DNA of 64,000 nucleotides from Limnobacter sp. (GTDB taxonomy: Bacteria > Pseudomonadota > Gammaproteobacteria > Burkholderiales > Burkholderiaceae_B), in NCBI GenBank assembly GCA_029866125.1, contig JARWZZ010000007.1, forward strand, positions 405,519-469,518. The letters are read 5' to 3'. A model generated the notes under the pieces. That model worked only from the letters and a program-made list of their open reading frames with translations. It was not told the origin of the DNA and did not search any database. The position numbers and the translations under genes are program-made. Shown in pieces: positions 34,139 to 42,210 of the stretch. The first letter of the stretch is position 1, and each line of letters starts with the position of its first letter.

Positions 34139-34609
34139 ATGAATAAACTGGCAATACTCCTTATGTCCTTCCTGTGGTGCGCAAGTTTGCAAGCCGAGCA
34201 AACCACTCGACTTGAGTGTCCTGCAACAATCATGATTGAAGATGTTGCAATAGACAAAGCCACTCAGGACAAATTAGGGAGCTTGGGTTGGAAGACAGGT
34301 GTTCCTCAACTTCGCGAGGTCCAACTGAGCGGTTTCAGCCTCATGCTTGGGCATGATGAGCCTTATGCGGACCAACAGGCTGACACAACAAGCCATTCCA
34401 AAAGCGGAAAATACCTTTCCAGCTATGCAACGGGAGGGGCTAGCGATGTGTCGATCCGCTGTGACTACCAACTGGGCTTGGTCCGGTTGGTCAAGCATTT
34501 GGATGGGCAGTTCAAGCGTTGCCAAGTGACAGGTCAAATGAAAGGCAAGCAATTCAATCCAAACCAACCTAACTTTATTTCCAGCCATCAGTGGACTTGT
34601 TTCAAATAA
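34139..34609 (+). CDS. STY0301-family exported protein, putative immunity partner
   Basis: A 156-residue protein with a signal peptide (MNKLAILLMSFLWCASLQAEQ) and a small mature domain with four cysteines, including LECPATIMI, IRCDYQ, KRCQVTG and the terminal TCFK, which may form two disulfides. The opening LECPATI and the pattern SDVSIRCDYQ ... LVRLV are those I associate with STY0301-family proteins, which accompany BPSL0067 genes. As a periplasmic protein it is suited to neutralise an amidase there. It starts 33 bases after the previous stop, with AGG before the ATG; a GTG at 34130 is less likely. Confidence 0.65.
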   Translation: MNKLAILLMSFLWCASLQAEQTTRLECPATIMIEDVAIDKATQDKLGSLGWKTGVPQLREVQLSGFSLMLGHDEPYADQQADTTSHSKSGKYLSSYATGGASDVSIRCDYQLGLVRLVKHLDGQFKRCQVTGQMKGKQFNPNQPNFISSHQWTCFK

Positions 34610-34610
34610 A

Positions 34611-34641
34611 AAAAAGCCCAGTGATTTTCACTGGGCTTTTT
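34611..34641. terminator. Bidirectional terminator
   Basis: GCCCAGTGA (34616-34624) pairs with TCACTGGGC (34628-34636), with A-run before and T-run after. It can end both the plus-strand immunity gene and the minus-strand TRAP operon. Confidence 0.85.
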
Positions 34642-34661
34642 CAATTGAATCTACCTCGATC

Positions 34662-36632
34662 TTATTTGTACAGCACCTCAGGCAACCACAATCCAATTGC
34701 TGGGAAGTTGTACAGCAGAATCAGTGCGAAGATCTGGATCATCATGAACGGTATCATGCCCAAGAAGATCTGATTCAGCGTCACACTGGGCGGCGATACC
34801 CCCTTCAGGTAAAAGGCAGCCATCGCTACCGGCGGCGACAGGAACGCAGTTTGCAGGTTTAGTGCGACCAGCAGTCCAAAGAACAGTGGATCAATGTCAA
34901 AGTGCCCAAGCAGTGGAATGAAGATTGGCATGAAAATCACGATAATCTCGGTCCACTCCAACGGCCAACCCAACACGAAGATGATGACCTGAGACAGGAT
35001 CATAAACTCCAGCTTGGTCAAGCCCAAGGACAACACCCACTGCTCGATCAACTCTTGACCGCCCAGCAGCGCAAAAGCTGCGGAAAAGATCGAAGAACCC
35101 ACGAACAACCAACACACCATCGCACTGGTTTTTGCAGTGAGGTATGACGACTCTTGAACAACATTGAAACTAAGTTGCTTGTATGCTGCAGCGAGGAATA
35201 AACCCCCAAAAGCACCCACAGCAGCCGCTTCGGTTGGAGTGGCCAAGCCGAACACAATGCTACCCAACACCGCCAAAATCATAAAGGCCAAGGGGAAGAA
35301 AGACTCAAGCAACATCTTGAATACTTCAAACCGCTCGTAGGTCAACTTCATGTAGAAGTAGATCATAAACAGGGCGGCCACCAGTGCTGCAATCCAGAAG
35401 TTTTGGCCTGCGTCACGGGGTGGGTTTTCTGCGACTGCGGCAGCAGCAGGTTCAGCAGAGTTTGGTTCAGCAGAGTTTGGTTCTGCCGCATTGGGTGCAG
35501 CAATCGCAGCGGCAGGCTCTTCAACAGCAACAGGCTCAGCACCGGGTGGCTCTTGTAGGCCAGTGGCTTCCATCGGGGGCTCTTCCAAACCGCCTTCAGC
35601 AGGTGGCTCAGCCAAATCCGAGCTGGATGAAATCGCTTCGGCATTGCTGGAGTCAAAGCTCACCAATCCAGAGGTATCGTCCGCGATTGGCAAGGGGGCA
35701 GTTAATTTGGTGTAAACCAAACCAAACATGAAGGCCACAAACAACGCGGGCAGCAGGGCAATAAAGAGTTGCTTGCCCACGTCCGCCGTGCTCAATGTGC
35801 CATTGGCACGCCCTTGCAAACCGCTTACCAATGCAGACACGGCACGCTTGGTGGTGTAGCTGCTTTTAAGCGCAGACATGACTGGGCTGAGGGGAACCCT
35901 GCGATCTTCCTCAGACAGCGGGGGAGCCATTTTGGGGTTGATCCAAGCGCGGATGATTACATAAGCGATGTACAAACCGGCGAGCATAATGCCGGGGAAA
36001 AACGCACCTGCATACAACTGCACCACAGAAACACCCGCAGTTGCGCCATACACAATCAACATCACGGAGGGTGGAATCAAAATACCCAAGCAGCCACCGG
36101 CTGTGATTGCGCCAGCAGCCAAGCGTGTGTCATATCCCGCCTTCAACATGCTGGGCATCGCCAACAAGCCCATCAGGGTAACCACTGCACCCACAATACC
36201 GGTTGCTGTTGCAAAAATGGCGCAGGTTACCAGTGTTGCCACTGCCAATGCGCCCGGCAAACGGGCCATGGACAAATGCAAACTTTTGAATAGTTTTTCA
36301 ATCAGGTTTGCACGTTCAACCAGGTAGCCCATGAACACAAACAAGGGGATGGAGATCAACACATCGTTGGTCATCACCTTGTAAGTGGACTGCACCATCA
36401 GGTCCAGCGTTTTGGTGATGTCCCTGTCATACGCCAGATAGGTAAACAGCACGCCCATTCCCATCAGGGTAAAGGCGGTGGGGAATCCCAACATGATGGC
36501 GCAAACCACCAGTGAGAGCATCAGTAGGCCCAAGTGTCCATTGGTCATCTCGGAAGGGGCGGGCATTGCAATCGCCACCCCGATCAAGATGATGGCCATG
36601 ATGGACAGGCCGAAATAGAGTTCTTTTCTCAT
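34662..36632 (-). CDS. dctM: TRAP transporter large permease, extended DctM
   Basis: The 656-residue membrane subunit of a TRAP importer, which takes up organic or keto acids with sodium. The usual length is about 430. The core is normal (FPTAFTLMGMGVLF, IPLFVFMGYLVERANL, GCLGILIPPSVMLIVYG, VFGLATPTEAAAVGAFG). Two inserts explain the excess: a charged cytosolic-type loop about residues 230-290 and a 90-residue Ala/Glu/Pro/Ser-rich stretch about 314-407 containing an AEPNS repeat. Long versions occur in related bacteria. It follows dctQ by 12 bases and shares its bidirectional terminator with the previous locus. Confidence 0.88.
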   Translation of the reverse strand: MRKELYFGLSIMAIILIGVAIAMPAPSEMTNGHLGLLMLSLVVCAIMLGFPTAFTLMGMGVLFTYLAYDRDITKTLDLMVQSTYKVMTNDVLISIPLFVFMGYLVERANLIEKLFKSLHLSMARLPGALAVATLVTCAIFATATGIVGAVVTLMGLLAMPSMLKAGYDTRLAAGAITAGGCLGILIPPSVMLIVYGATAGVSVVQLYAGAFFPGIMLAGLYIAYVIIRAWINPKMAPPLSEEDRRVPLSPVMSALKSSYTTKRAVSALVSGLQGRANGTLSTADVGKQLFIALLPALFVAFMFGLVYTKLTAPLPIADDTSGLVSFDSSNAEAISSSSDLAEPPAEGGLEEPPMEATGLQEPPGAEPVAVEEPAAAIAAPNAAEPNSAEPNSAEPAAAAVAENPPRDAGQNFWIAALVAALFMIYFYMKLTYERFEVFKMLLESFFPLAFMILAVLGSIVFGLATPTEAAAVGAFGGLFLAAAYKQLSFNVVQESSYLTAKTSAMVCWLFVGSSIFSAAFALLGGQELIEQWVLSLGLTKLEFMILSQVIIFVLGWPLEWTEIIVIFMPIFIPLLGHFDIDPLFFGLLVALNLQTAFLSPPVAMAAFYLKGVSPPSVTLNQIFLGMIPFMMIQIFALILLYNFPAIGLWLPEVLYK

Positions 36633-36644
36633 GGTTTTTCCTAA

Positions 36645-37214
36645 TTATTGTTTGCCAACCATGGCTTTGAGTTTGTCCACGTCCACTTCCTCGACGTCCT
36701 CTTCGCGGCTGGGCCATTCACCATTTTTCAGGCAAACAATGCATCGCACAATTTCCACGATGCCTTGGAACAGCAGCAAGGTACCGGCAAGGGGGATGAT
36801 TGCTTTGAAGTGATAAATAGGGGGGCCATCGGCTGTAACAGACGACATTTCTTTAATCGCAAAGGCTTCAGCGGCGAAAAAATAACCTGCATAAGACAAA
36901 GCAACAACGCCAGGTATGAAAAAGACGATGTACAAAATGAGGTCAAAAAATGCTTGGGTGCGGGGCTTGAAAAAGCTGTAAAGCACGTCGCCGCGAACAT
37001 GGCCATTTTTTGAGAGTGTGTAAGCACCAGCCATCATGAACAATGCGCCGTAAAGCATGTAGGTCACATCAAACACCCAAGGGTTGGGGTGGTTGGCAAT
37101 GTATCGTGAACCTACTTCAAACACGATGACGGCTGTCAAAATGACAATCAACCACGAGAAGGCTTGGCCCACTTTGGTGGATAGTTTGTCAATAAACAAA
37201 AGTAAGGATTGCAT
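36645..37214 (-). CDS. dctQ: TRAP transporter small permease DctQ
   Basis: A 189-residue protein with four membrane helices, the small subunit that pairs with DctM. Motifs: the VFEVGSRYIANHPNPWVFDVTYMLYGALFMM stretch is typical (VGSRYIANHPNPWVFD). A charged tail (SREEDVEEVDVDKLKAMVGK) is soluble. It lies between dctP and dctM; a terminator-like hairpin separates it from dctP, which may lower its expression relative to the binding protein. Confidence 0.88.
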   Translation of the reverse strand: MQSLLLFIDKLSTKVGQAFSWLIVILTAVIVFEVGSRYIANHPNPWVFDVTYMLYGALFMMAGAYTLSKNGHVRGDVLYSFFKPRTQAFFDLILYIVFFIPGVVALSYAGYFFAAEAFAIKEMSSVTADGPPIYHFKAIIPLAGTLLLFQGIVEIVRCIVCLKNGEWPSREEDVEEVDVDKLKAMVGKQ

Positions 37215-37235
37215 GAGTTAAAACCTCGAGGTCTT

Positions 37236-37270
37236 AAAAAAAGCCAACAACCAGCTTCCCGATTGTTGGC
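37236..37270 (-). terminator. Intercistronic terminator/attenuator between dctP and dctQ
   Basis: On the minus strand GCCAACAA (from 37270 down) pairs with TTGTTGGC (to 37243) and is followed by seven T. It lies between dctP and dctQM and probably lets only part of transcription through, giving more binding protein than permease. Confidence 0.7.
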
Positions 37271-37292
37271 CCCTTTTTAGCTAGGCACAGAA

Positions 37293-38414
37293 TTACTTCT
37301 TGCCAGCGAAGAAGTGGTTGTATGCCATTTTGTAGTCGACTGTGGTGTCGTTTTGCCACTTGGCTGTGCGCTTGGCGAAGTCACGCATGGATTCAAACAC
37401 TTTCTTGAATGTTGGGTTCTCAGCGGATTTCGCCTTGGTTACTTCGTCCCATGCTTTCAATTGTGCTTTGAGCACGCTGTCTGGAGTCTTGTAAAACTTG
37501 ACGCCTTGCTTGCTCTGCATTTCTTGATAGTCTTTGGAGTAGCGGTCGATTGCTTTCCAGCTCATTTCAGCAGACGAGGCTTCGGCAGCATGCTTGATGA
37601 TGGACTTCAACTCGGGTGACAGTGAGTTGTATTTGGTCTTGTTGAACAAGATTTCAAACTGCTCAGAGGCCTGATGGAAAGACTGCAACATGCAAACCTT
37701 GGATACATCTGGGAAGCCCAACAAGCGGTCAGATGATGCGTTGTTGAACTCCGCCGCGTCCAGCAGGCCACGGTCCATCGCTGGAACAATTTCGCCACCG
37801 GGCAGGGCATTCACTGCAACGCCCATTTTTGTAAACACGTCAATTGACAGGCCTACAGTGCGGAATTTCAAGCCTTTCAGATCTTCTGGCTTGGTCACTG
37901 GCTTTTTAAACCAGCCCAGTGGTTGTGTTGGCATTGGGCCATACAGCAAGGATTCAACATCCAGGTTCAGGCTTTTGTAAATGTCGTCCAAAAGCTCCTT
38001 GCCGCCGCCATAGTAGTGCCATGCCAGCATCATGTTGGCATCCATACCAAAAGCTGGGCCAGAACCCCACAGCGCTACCGCTGGGTTTTTACCATACCAG
38101 TAGGCCACCACGCCGTGGCCGCCGTCCAGCGTACCCTTACTTACGGCATCCAGCAGGTCAAACGCTTTAACCACGGCACCAGCAGGCAGCACTTCAATCT
38201 TCAGTTTGCCGCCAGACATTTCGTTGACTTTCTTGGAGAAGTCAACTGCATATTCGTGGAAAATGTCCTTGGATGGCCATGTACTTTGGAAGCGCAGGGA
38301 TGTGGTTTGTGCTGTGGCAATCATCGGGAAACCGACTGCACTTGCTCCCACTGCGGTGGCTGTTGCACCTTTGATAAAGTCCCGGCGTTTATTCTTCTTT
38401 GCTGAATCCGTCAT
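37293..38414 (-). CDS. dctP: TRAP substrate-binding protein DctP (TakP-like)
   Basis: A 373-residue periplasmic binding protein. The start at 38414 has AGGAGA 5 bases upstream; the frame is open to 38513 but the extension looks non-coding. The N-terminus is a Tat signal (KNKRRDFIKGATATAVGASA). The body fits the keto-acid/TakP branch: LRFQSTWPSKDIFHEYAVDF, LKIEVLPAGAVVKAFDLLDAVSKG and LKGLKFRTVGLSIDVFTKMG, whose arginine binds the carboxylate in the family. The substrate is probably an organic or alpha-keto acid; the exact one is unknown. Confidence 0.9.
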   Translation of the reverse strand: MTDSAKKNKRRDFIKGATATAVGASAVGFPMIATAQTTSLRFQSTWPSKDIFHEYAVDFSKKVNEMSGGKLKIEVLPAGAVVKAFDLLDAVSKGTLDGGHGVVAYWYGKNPAVALWGSGPAFGMDANMMLAWHYYGGGKELLDDIYKSLNLDVESLLYGPMPTQPLGWFKKPVTKPEDLKGLKFRTVGLSIDVFTKMGVAVNALPGGEIVPAMDRGLLDAAEFNNASSDRLLGFPDVSKVCMLQSFHQASEQFEILFNKTKYNSLSPELKSIIKHAAEASSAEMSWKAIDRYSKDYQEMQSKQGVKFYKTPDSVLKAQLKAWDEVTKAKSAENPTFKKVFESMRDFAKRTAKWQNDTTVDYKMAYNHFFAGKK

Positions 38415-38545
38415 CTTGTCTCCTCGGAATATATGAAATCTGCTTCTAACCTTGTCATATTCTGACCAGTGCCTCATTTTGAATGCCAGCAAGCCTGAAC
38501 TGAATAGTGACAAACCCCACTAGGGCTAACCCCAAGGGTGAATGA

Positions 38546-39607
38546 TCAGGCCCGTTTCCTCAGGAGATTCCTTGCAAATTTCTGAGAGGGGTTTTCAACC
38601 CAAGTCCAAGTGATGTGGCTTAAAACCAGCGTTAAAAAAATGGTGACTGCTAGCATCAAACTCAGGTCATATTGTTTAATCCACTGCCCACTTTCTTGGT
38701 GTGCCCAATAGAAAATGCTGTACATCACAACAGGATGTAAAAGGTAAATGCTGTAGCTTATTTTTCCCAGGTACAAGAAGAATTTGCTATGAAGATTCAT
38801 GCCATAAAAACTCAAAAAAAGCACGATGGCAACTGTCTCAGTCAGGTGGTGAAACCCTTGCCCACCCCCTTGGAAAATTTGGTAGGCATCCATGGGTTTT
38901 TTGACCAAAAAATAAGCAATAACAAGAACCATTGCCAGTGTATCCAGCCAGTTCCTGTTTTTGTTCATCAGGAAGTTGCGTAACAACCATCCCAACAAAA
39001 TGAGACGCAACATGATCAGTAGAAAGAGTGGGATACCTAGGCTGGAATCTGGCTGAACTCCAGATTTTTGTAACACGTAGGCTGCACCCACTGAGCCAAA
39101 CATTAAGAGTGCGATCCTTGTTTTATCAAAAATCTTGAAATAAACAAGGGTAAAAACGACTGCATAGAACAGGATTTCGACTTGCAAAGACCAGTACAAA
39201 CCTTGGGCAAATGGCGCATTGAAAAAGTTGGGAACAAGCAATGCGTTGAGTGCGAAATCACTTGCACCAAACGGCTTTCCCCATAACCAATGACTTGTAA
39301 ACGCGCCTAAGGGGATGCTTATCCAAAGCAACGGAAAAATGCGAAAAAAACGCCGAACTGCAAATTGTTTTGATGACTCTGCGCCTTGGCCTTGCACTGA
39401 AAATGGGATGACAAATCCGCTCACAATAAAGAACAGGTAAACCCCCATTACCCCGAAGTTAAACCCGTGGCTGGCTTGTATCATTACGTTCGCTATCGAA
39501 TGGTGAGCTTGAGCAAAAGGTGCCCAGATTTCTGTCACATGCATTGCAACCACGACCAAAGCAGCCACTCCGCGGGCAGTATCTAACCATTCAAGTCTCT
39601 GATTCAT
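38546..39607 (-). CDS. Acyltransferase 3 family membrane protein
   Basis: A 353-residue integral membrane protein of the OafA/NodX acyltransferase-3 family, with about ten helices. RLEWLDTARGVAALVVVAMHV at the N-terminus carries the family start and the conserved histidine; FFIVSGFVIPFS and KISYSIYLLHPVVMY are further motifs. These enzymes O-acylate lipopolysaccharide sugars, glucans or other surface glycans. The start at 39607 is an ATG; a TTG 12 bases upstream is possible. It stands alone, behind a strong terminator. Confidence 0.85.
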   Translation of the reverse strand: MNQRLEWLDTARGVAALVVVAMHVTEIWAPFAQAHHSIANVMIQASHGFNFGVMGVYLFFIVSGFVIPFSVQGQGAESSKQFAVRRFFRIFPLLWISIPLGAFTSHWLWGKPFGASDFALNALLVPNFFNAPFAQGLYWSLQVEILFYAVVFTLVYFKIFDKTRIALLMFGSVGAAYVLQKSGVQPDSSLGIPLFLLIMLRLILLGWLLRNFLMNKNRNWLDTLAMVLVIAYFLVKKPMDAYQIFQGGGQGFHHLTETVAIVLFLSFYGMNLHSKFFLYLGKISYSIYLLHPVVMYSIFYWAHQESGQWIKQYDLSLMLAVTIFLTLVLSHITWTWVENPSQKFARNLLRKRA

Positions 39608-39622
39608 AGGGTCGGGCAAATT

Positions 39623-39650
39623 AAAAAAAAGGGGCTGAAAGTTCAGCCCC
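39623..39650 (-). terminator. Terminator of the desaturase operon
   Basis: On the minus strand GGGGCTGAA pairs with TTCAGCCCC (39631-39650) and eight T follow. It ends the desaturase transcript just before the acyltransferase gene. Confidence 0.85.
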
Positions 39651-39691
39651 GCATTATTACACCGGTTGATTATTCCGGGTTGCTTAATGAG

Positions 39692-40849
39692 TTAATTAGG
39701 AAAACTCAATCTCCAAATTTTCCAAGTGGTGGTGCCAAATTGGCGAGCAAATGACCCTGTGTTGTACGGCAGTTTGTATCGACTGGCCAAGGCTTGTACG
39801 CGCGGTGCCATTTCCGGGTAGCGGTTGCTGGGTACATCGGGGAACAGGTGGTGCTCAATTTGGTGGCTCAAGTTGCCCGATAGAATATGGAAAATTTTGC
39901 CACCCCCAATATTGCAACTGCCCAGCAATTGGCGCACATACCAAGCAGCGCGGGTTTCACCTTCCACTTCTTCTTTGGTAAACAGGTGAACCCCTTCAGG
40001 AAAGTGACCGCAGAAAATAATGGCGTTGGACCACACGTTGCGCATGCCGTTGGCGATGAAGTTGCCAATCACCACCGATAGATAGGCATAGCCCGCGATG
40101 GCCAACACATCTAGGCCCAGCACCAAAGTAACTGGTATGGTCAAGAGTGCGCCAAATGCAGGCCACAACAGGTAGTCTTTGCGTACTTGTCGCACCACTT
40201 TCCACCACACACGTTTCAGCATGGGTATGGCTTCTTTGATGTCTTTTTTACCTTCCAATAGTTTGTCGGCTTCCAAGTCGTGCAGGGCCACGCCCCATTG
40301 AAACAGCATCATCAATACAAAGTTAACAATGGGGTTGGCCAAATATTTGGCCCGCCACTTTTGGTCTGCAGACACGCGCAGCACGCCGTAGCCAATGTCC
40401 GGGTCTTTGCCAAACACATTGGTCCAAGTGTGGTGCACCACGTTGTGGCTGTGCTTCCACTGGTCGGATGGGCACACGTTGTCCCACTCCCAGGTGTTGG
40501 ATTGAATTTGCGGGTCGCGCATCCAGTCCCACTGTGCATGCATCACATTGTGGCCCAGCTCCATGTTTTCAATGATTTTGGCCAATCCCAAAAGGATGGC
40601 GCCCAAGCCCAGCACGGTTACAAAAGCGCCCCAACTGGCAATGGTCAGCCCGCCCCAAGGGGACACAATCAAACTCAAAAAAATCACGATTCGACCGCCC
40701 AAGGCCATCAAGCGTTGCCACTTGATCACGCTCATAATGTAATCGCGGTCTTTGGCGCCGCGGCTGTCCATCACTTCATTTCGGATGGCATCCATTTCCC
40801 GGCCAAATTCTTCAATTTCGCCAGCGCTTAAATGTGTAGGCATTCCCAT
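39692..40849 (-). CDS. Membrane fatty-acid desaturase
   Basis: A 385-residue di-iron membrane desaturase. The three histidine boxes are present: HNVMH (near 100), HNVVHH (near 135) and HQIEHH (near 330), and there are hydrophobic spans between them. The QIEHH form of the third box is shared with the front-end/DesA3-like group. The ferredoxin reductase gene 33 bases upstream is the likely electron supplier, an arrangement known from acyl-CoA desaturases of Pseudomonas and Mycobacterium. It should act on acyl chains at the inner membrane and adjust membrane fluidity; the bond position is unknown. Confidence 0.88.
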   Translation of the reverse strand: MGMPTHLSAGEIEEFGREMDAIRNEVMDSRGAKDRDYIMSVIKWQRLMALGGRIVIFLSLIVSPWGGLTIASWGAFVTVLGLGAILLGLAKIIENMELGHNVMHAQWDWMRDPQIQSNTWEWDNVCPSDQWKHSHNVVHHTWTNVFGKDPDIGYGVLRVSADQKWRAKYLANPIVNFVLMMLFQWGVALHDLEADKLLEGKKDIKEAIPMLKRVWWKVVRQVRKDYLLWPAFGALLTIPVTLVLGLDVLAIAGYAYLSVVIGNFIANGMRNVWSNAIIFCGHFPEGVHLFTKEEVEGETRAAWYVRQLLGSCNIGGGKIFHILSGNLSHQIEHHLFPDVPSNRYPEMAPRVQALASRYKLPYNTGSFARQFGTTTWKIWRLSFPN

Positions 40850-40882
40850 ATTCGTTACTCCTGGTGTTCCAACGGTGCCCTG

Positions 40883-42004
40883 TTAGGCGTCAATCACTGC
40901 GTCGCCCACCGAGGCGCATACGCAAATTTGAATGGTTTGACCTTGTTCTTGTATCAACTCATTGGTGCGTAGGTCTCGCACACAACCCTCCATTAATTTG
41001 ACATTGCATCCGTGGCAAATGCCCATGCGGCAACCGTGCTCGGGGTTTAAACCGTTGTCCTCTGCCAAGCGCAAAATATTGATTTGCCCGTCAGAGTCAA
41101 ACACAGCCTTGCTTTTGGAGAAGGTCAGCTTGCCTGCCGTGCCCGGAACGTTGCTTCCTGCAATCGCGGCGCGGAATCGCTCAGTGTGCAGTTGGCGTCG
41201 AAGGCCATTGGCTTCCCAAAAGCTTTCCAGCGCGTCCAGCAAGGGCTGTGGGCCACATGCGTATACATCACGGGTACGCCAGTCGGGGCAAATTTTTTCC
41301 AATTGGGCCTGCGTGAAATGCTGGTTGCGCAGGCCTTCCTCTGTTACTTCGCCACCGGGGTCGCGGGTAAAAATGCGGGTTAGGTTGTAGCGGCTGTATT
41401 TTTTACCCAAATTACCCAGTTCTTCCCCAAAAATCACATCGTAGTTGTGCGGTGCATAATGAATATGAACCGTGTCGGGGAAGCGCTCTTCTGCATCCAA
41501 GCTGCGCAGCATGCTCATAATCGGCGTGATGCCGCTGCCTGCTGTAATAAACAGAGGCTTAACCGGCTGCGCATCCGGAATGTAAAAATCGCCTTGCGGC
41601 ACACCAATCGGTATGTAGTCGCCGACTTTCAGTTTGCGGATGATGTGGTTGGACACAAACCCGCCGGGTATGCCTTTGACTGTGATGGTGAAACACCCGT
41701 CGGACCTTTCCGGAGCTGAACTAATCGAATACGTGCGTGTAAAGTGCCGCCCACCAATTGGAATGCCCACGCGCAAATGCTGGCCAGGTTTGAATGACCG
41801 CCAATTCATACCGGGACGTAGGGTTAAAGTGCGGGCTGTGGCGGTTTCATCCCACACTTTTTCAATCCTTGCCTGCATGGAATGGCTGGTCCACAGGGGA
41901 TTGACCAATTCAATGTAATGGGAGGTTTTCAGTGGGAATGCAAATGCATCAGTCAGGCCTTCTACAAACCGACCGAGGGCCGATTTTTGTTCGATTTGCC
42001 GCAT
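40883..42004 (-). CDS. Ferredoxin reductase with C-terminal [2Fe-2S] domain
   Basis: A 373-residue electron-transfer protein. It has an FAD domain (HFTRTYSISSAPE), an NAD(P)H domain (PLFITAGSGITPIMSML, then VYACGPQPLLDAL) and a plant-type ferredoxin domain at the C-terminus with HGCRMGICHGCNVKL plus a final cysteine in QICVCAS. It would pass electrons from NAD(P)H to the neighbouring desaturase. AGGAGA stands before the ATG. It is first of the two-gene operon. Confidence 0.9.
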   Translation of the reverse strand: MRQIEQKSALGRFVEGLTDAFAFPLKTSHYIELVNPLWTSHSMQARIEKVWDETATARTLTLRPGMNWRSFKPGQHLRVGIPIGGRHFTRTYSISSAPERSDGCFTITVKGIPGGFVSNHIIRKLKVGDYIPIGVPQGDFYIPDAQPVKPLFITAGSGITPIMSMLRSLDAEERFPDTVHIHYAPHNYDVIFGEELGNLGKKYSRYNLTRIFTRDPGGEVTEEGLRNQHFTQAQLEKICPDWRTRDVYACGPQPLLDALESFWEANGLRRQLHTERFRAAIAGSNVPGTAGKLTFSKSKAVFDSDGQINILRLAEDNGLNPEHGCRMGICHGCNVKLMEGCVRDLRTNELIQEQGQTIQICVCASVGDAVIDA

Positions 42005-42051
42005 CCGTGTGTCTCCTGGATAGATGGGTATCTCTTGTGCCGAGTTTTGTT

Positions 42052-42089
42052 GTAAGTTTCGGTCTATATTGTTTAGAGAACTTACTCTA
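42052..42089. promoter_or_regulatory. Inverted repeats upstream of the desaturase operon
   Basis: GTAAGTT (42052-42058) is matched by AACTTAC (42079-42085), and TAGAG (42074-42078) by CTCTA (42085-42089). The nested repeats lie 50-85 bases before the reductase start, where a lipid-sensing regulator could bind. No regulator gene is adjacent. Confidence 0.3.
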
Positions 42090-42210
42090 GTTTCACATGT
42101 TTATTCAATATTTTTTGTGAGTTTTGTTAATTCTTTTTTACATTGGATTGAGTCTTCGAATGGTTTGATGTTTCAATGGGCGCTGATTTGAAAACAAGTG
42201 TCTCAACCCT

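Noticed and set aside
33719..34609. Phage lysis module
   Set aside because: No holin, integrase or structural gene is nearby, and the protein family fits an effector/immunity pair better.
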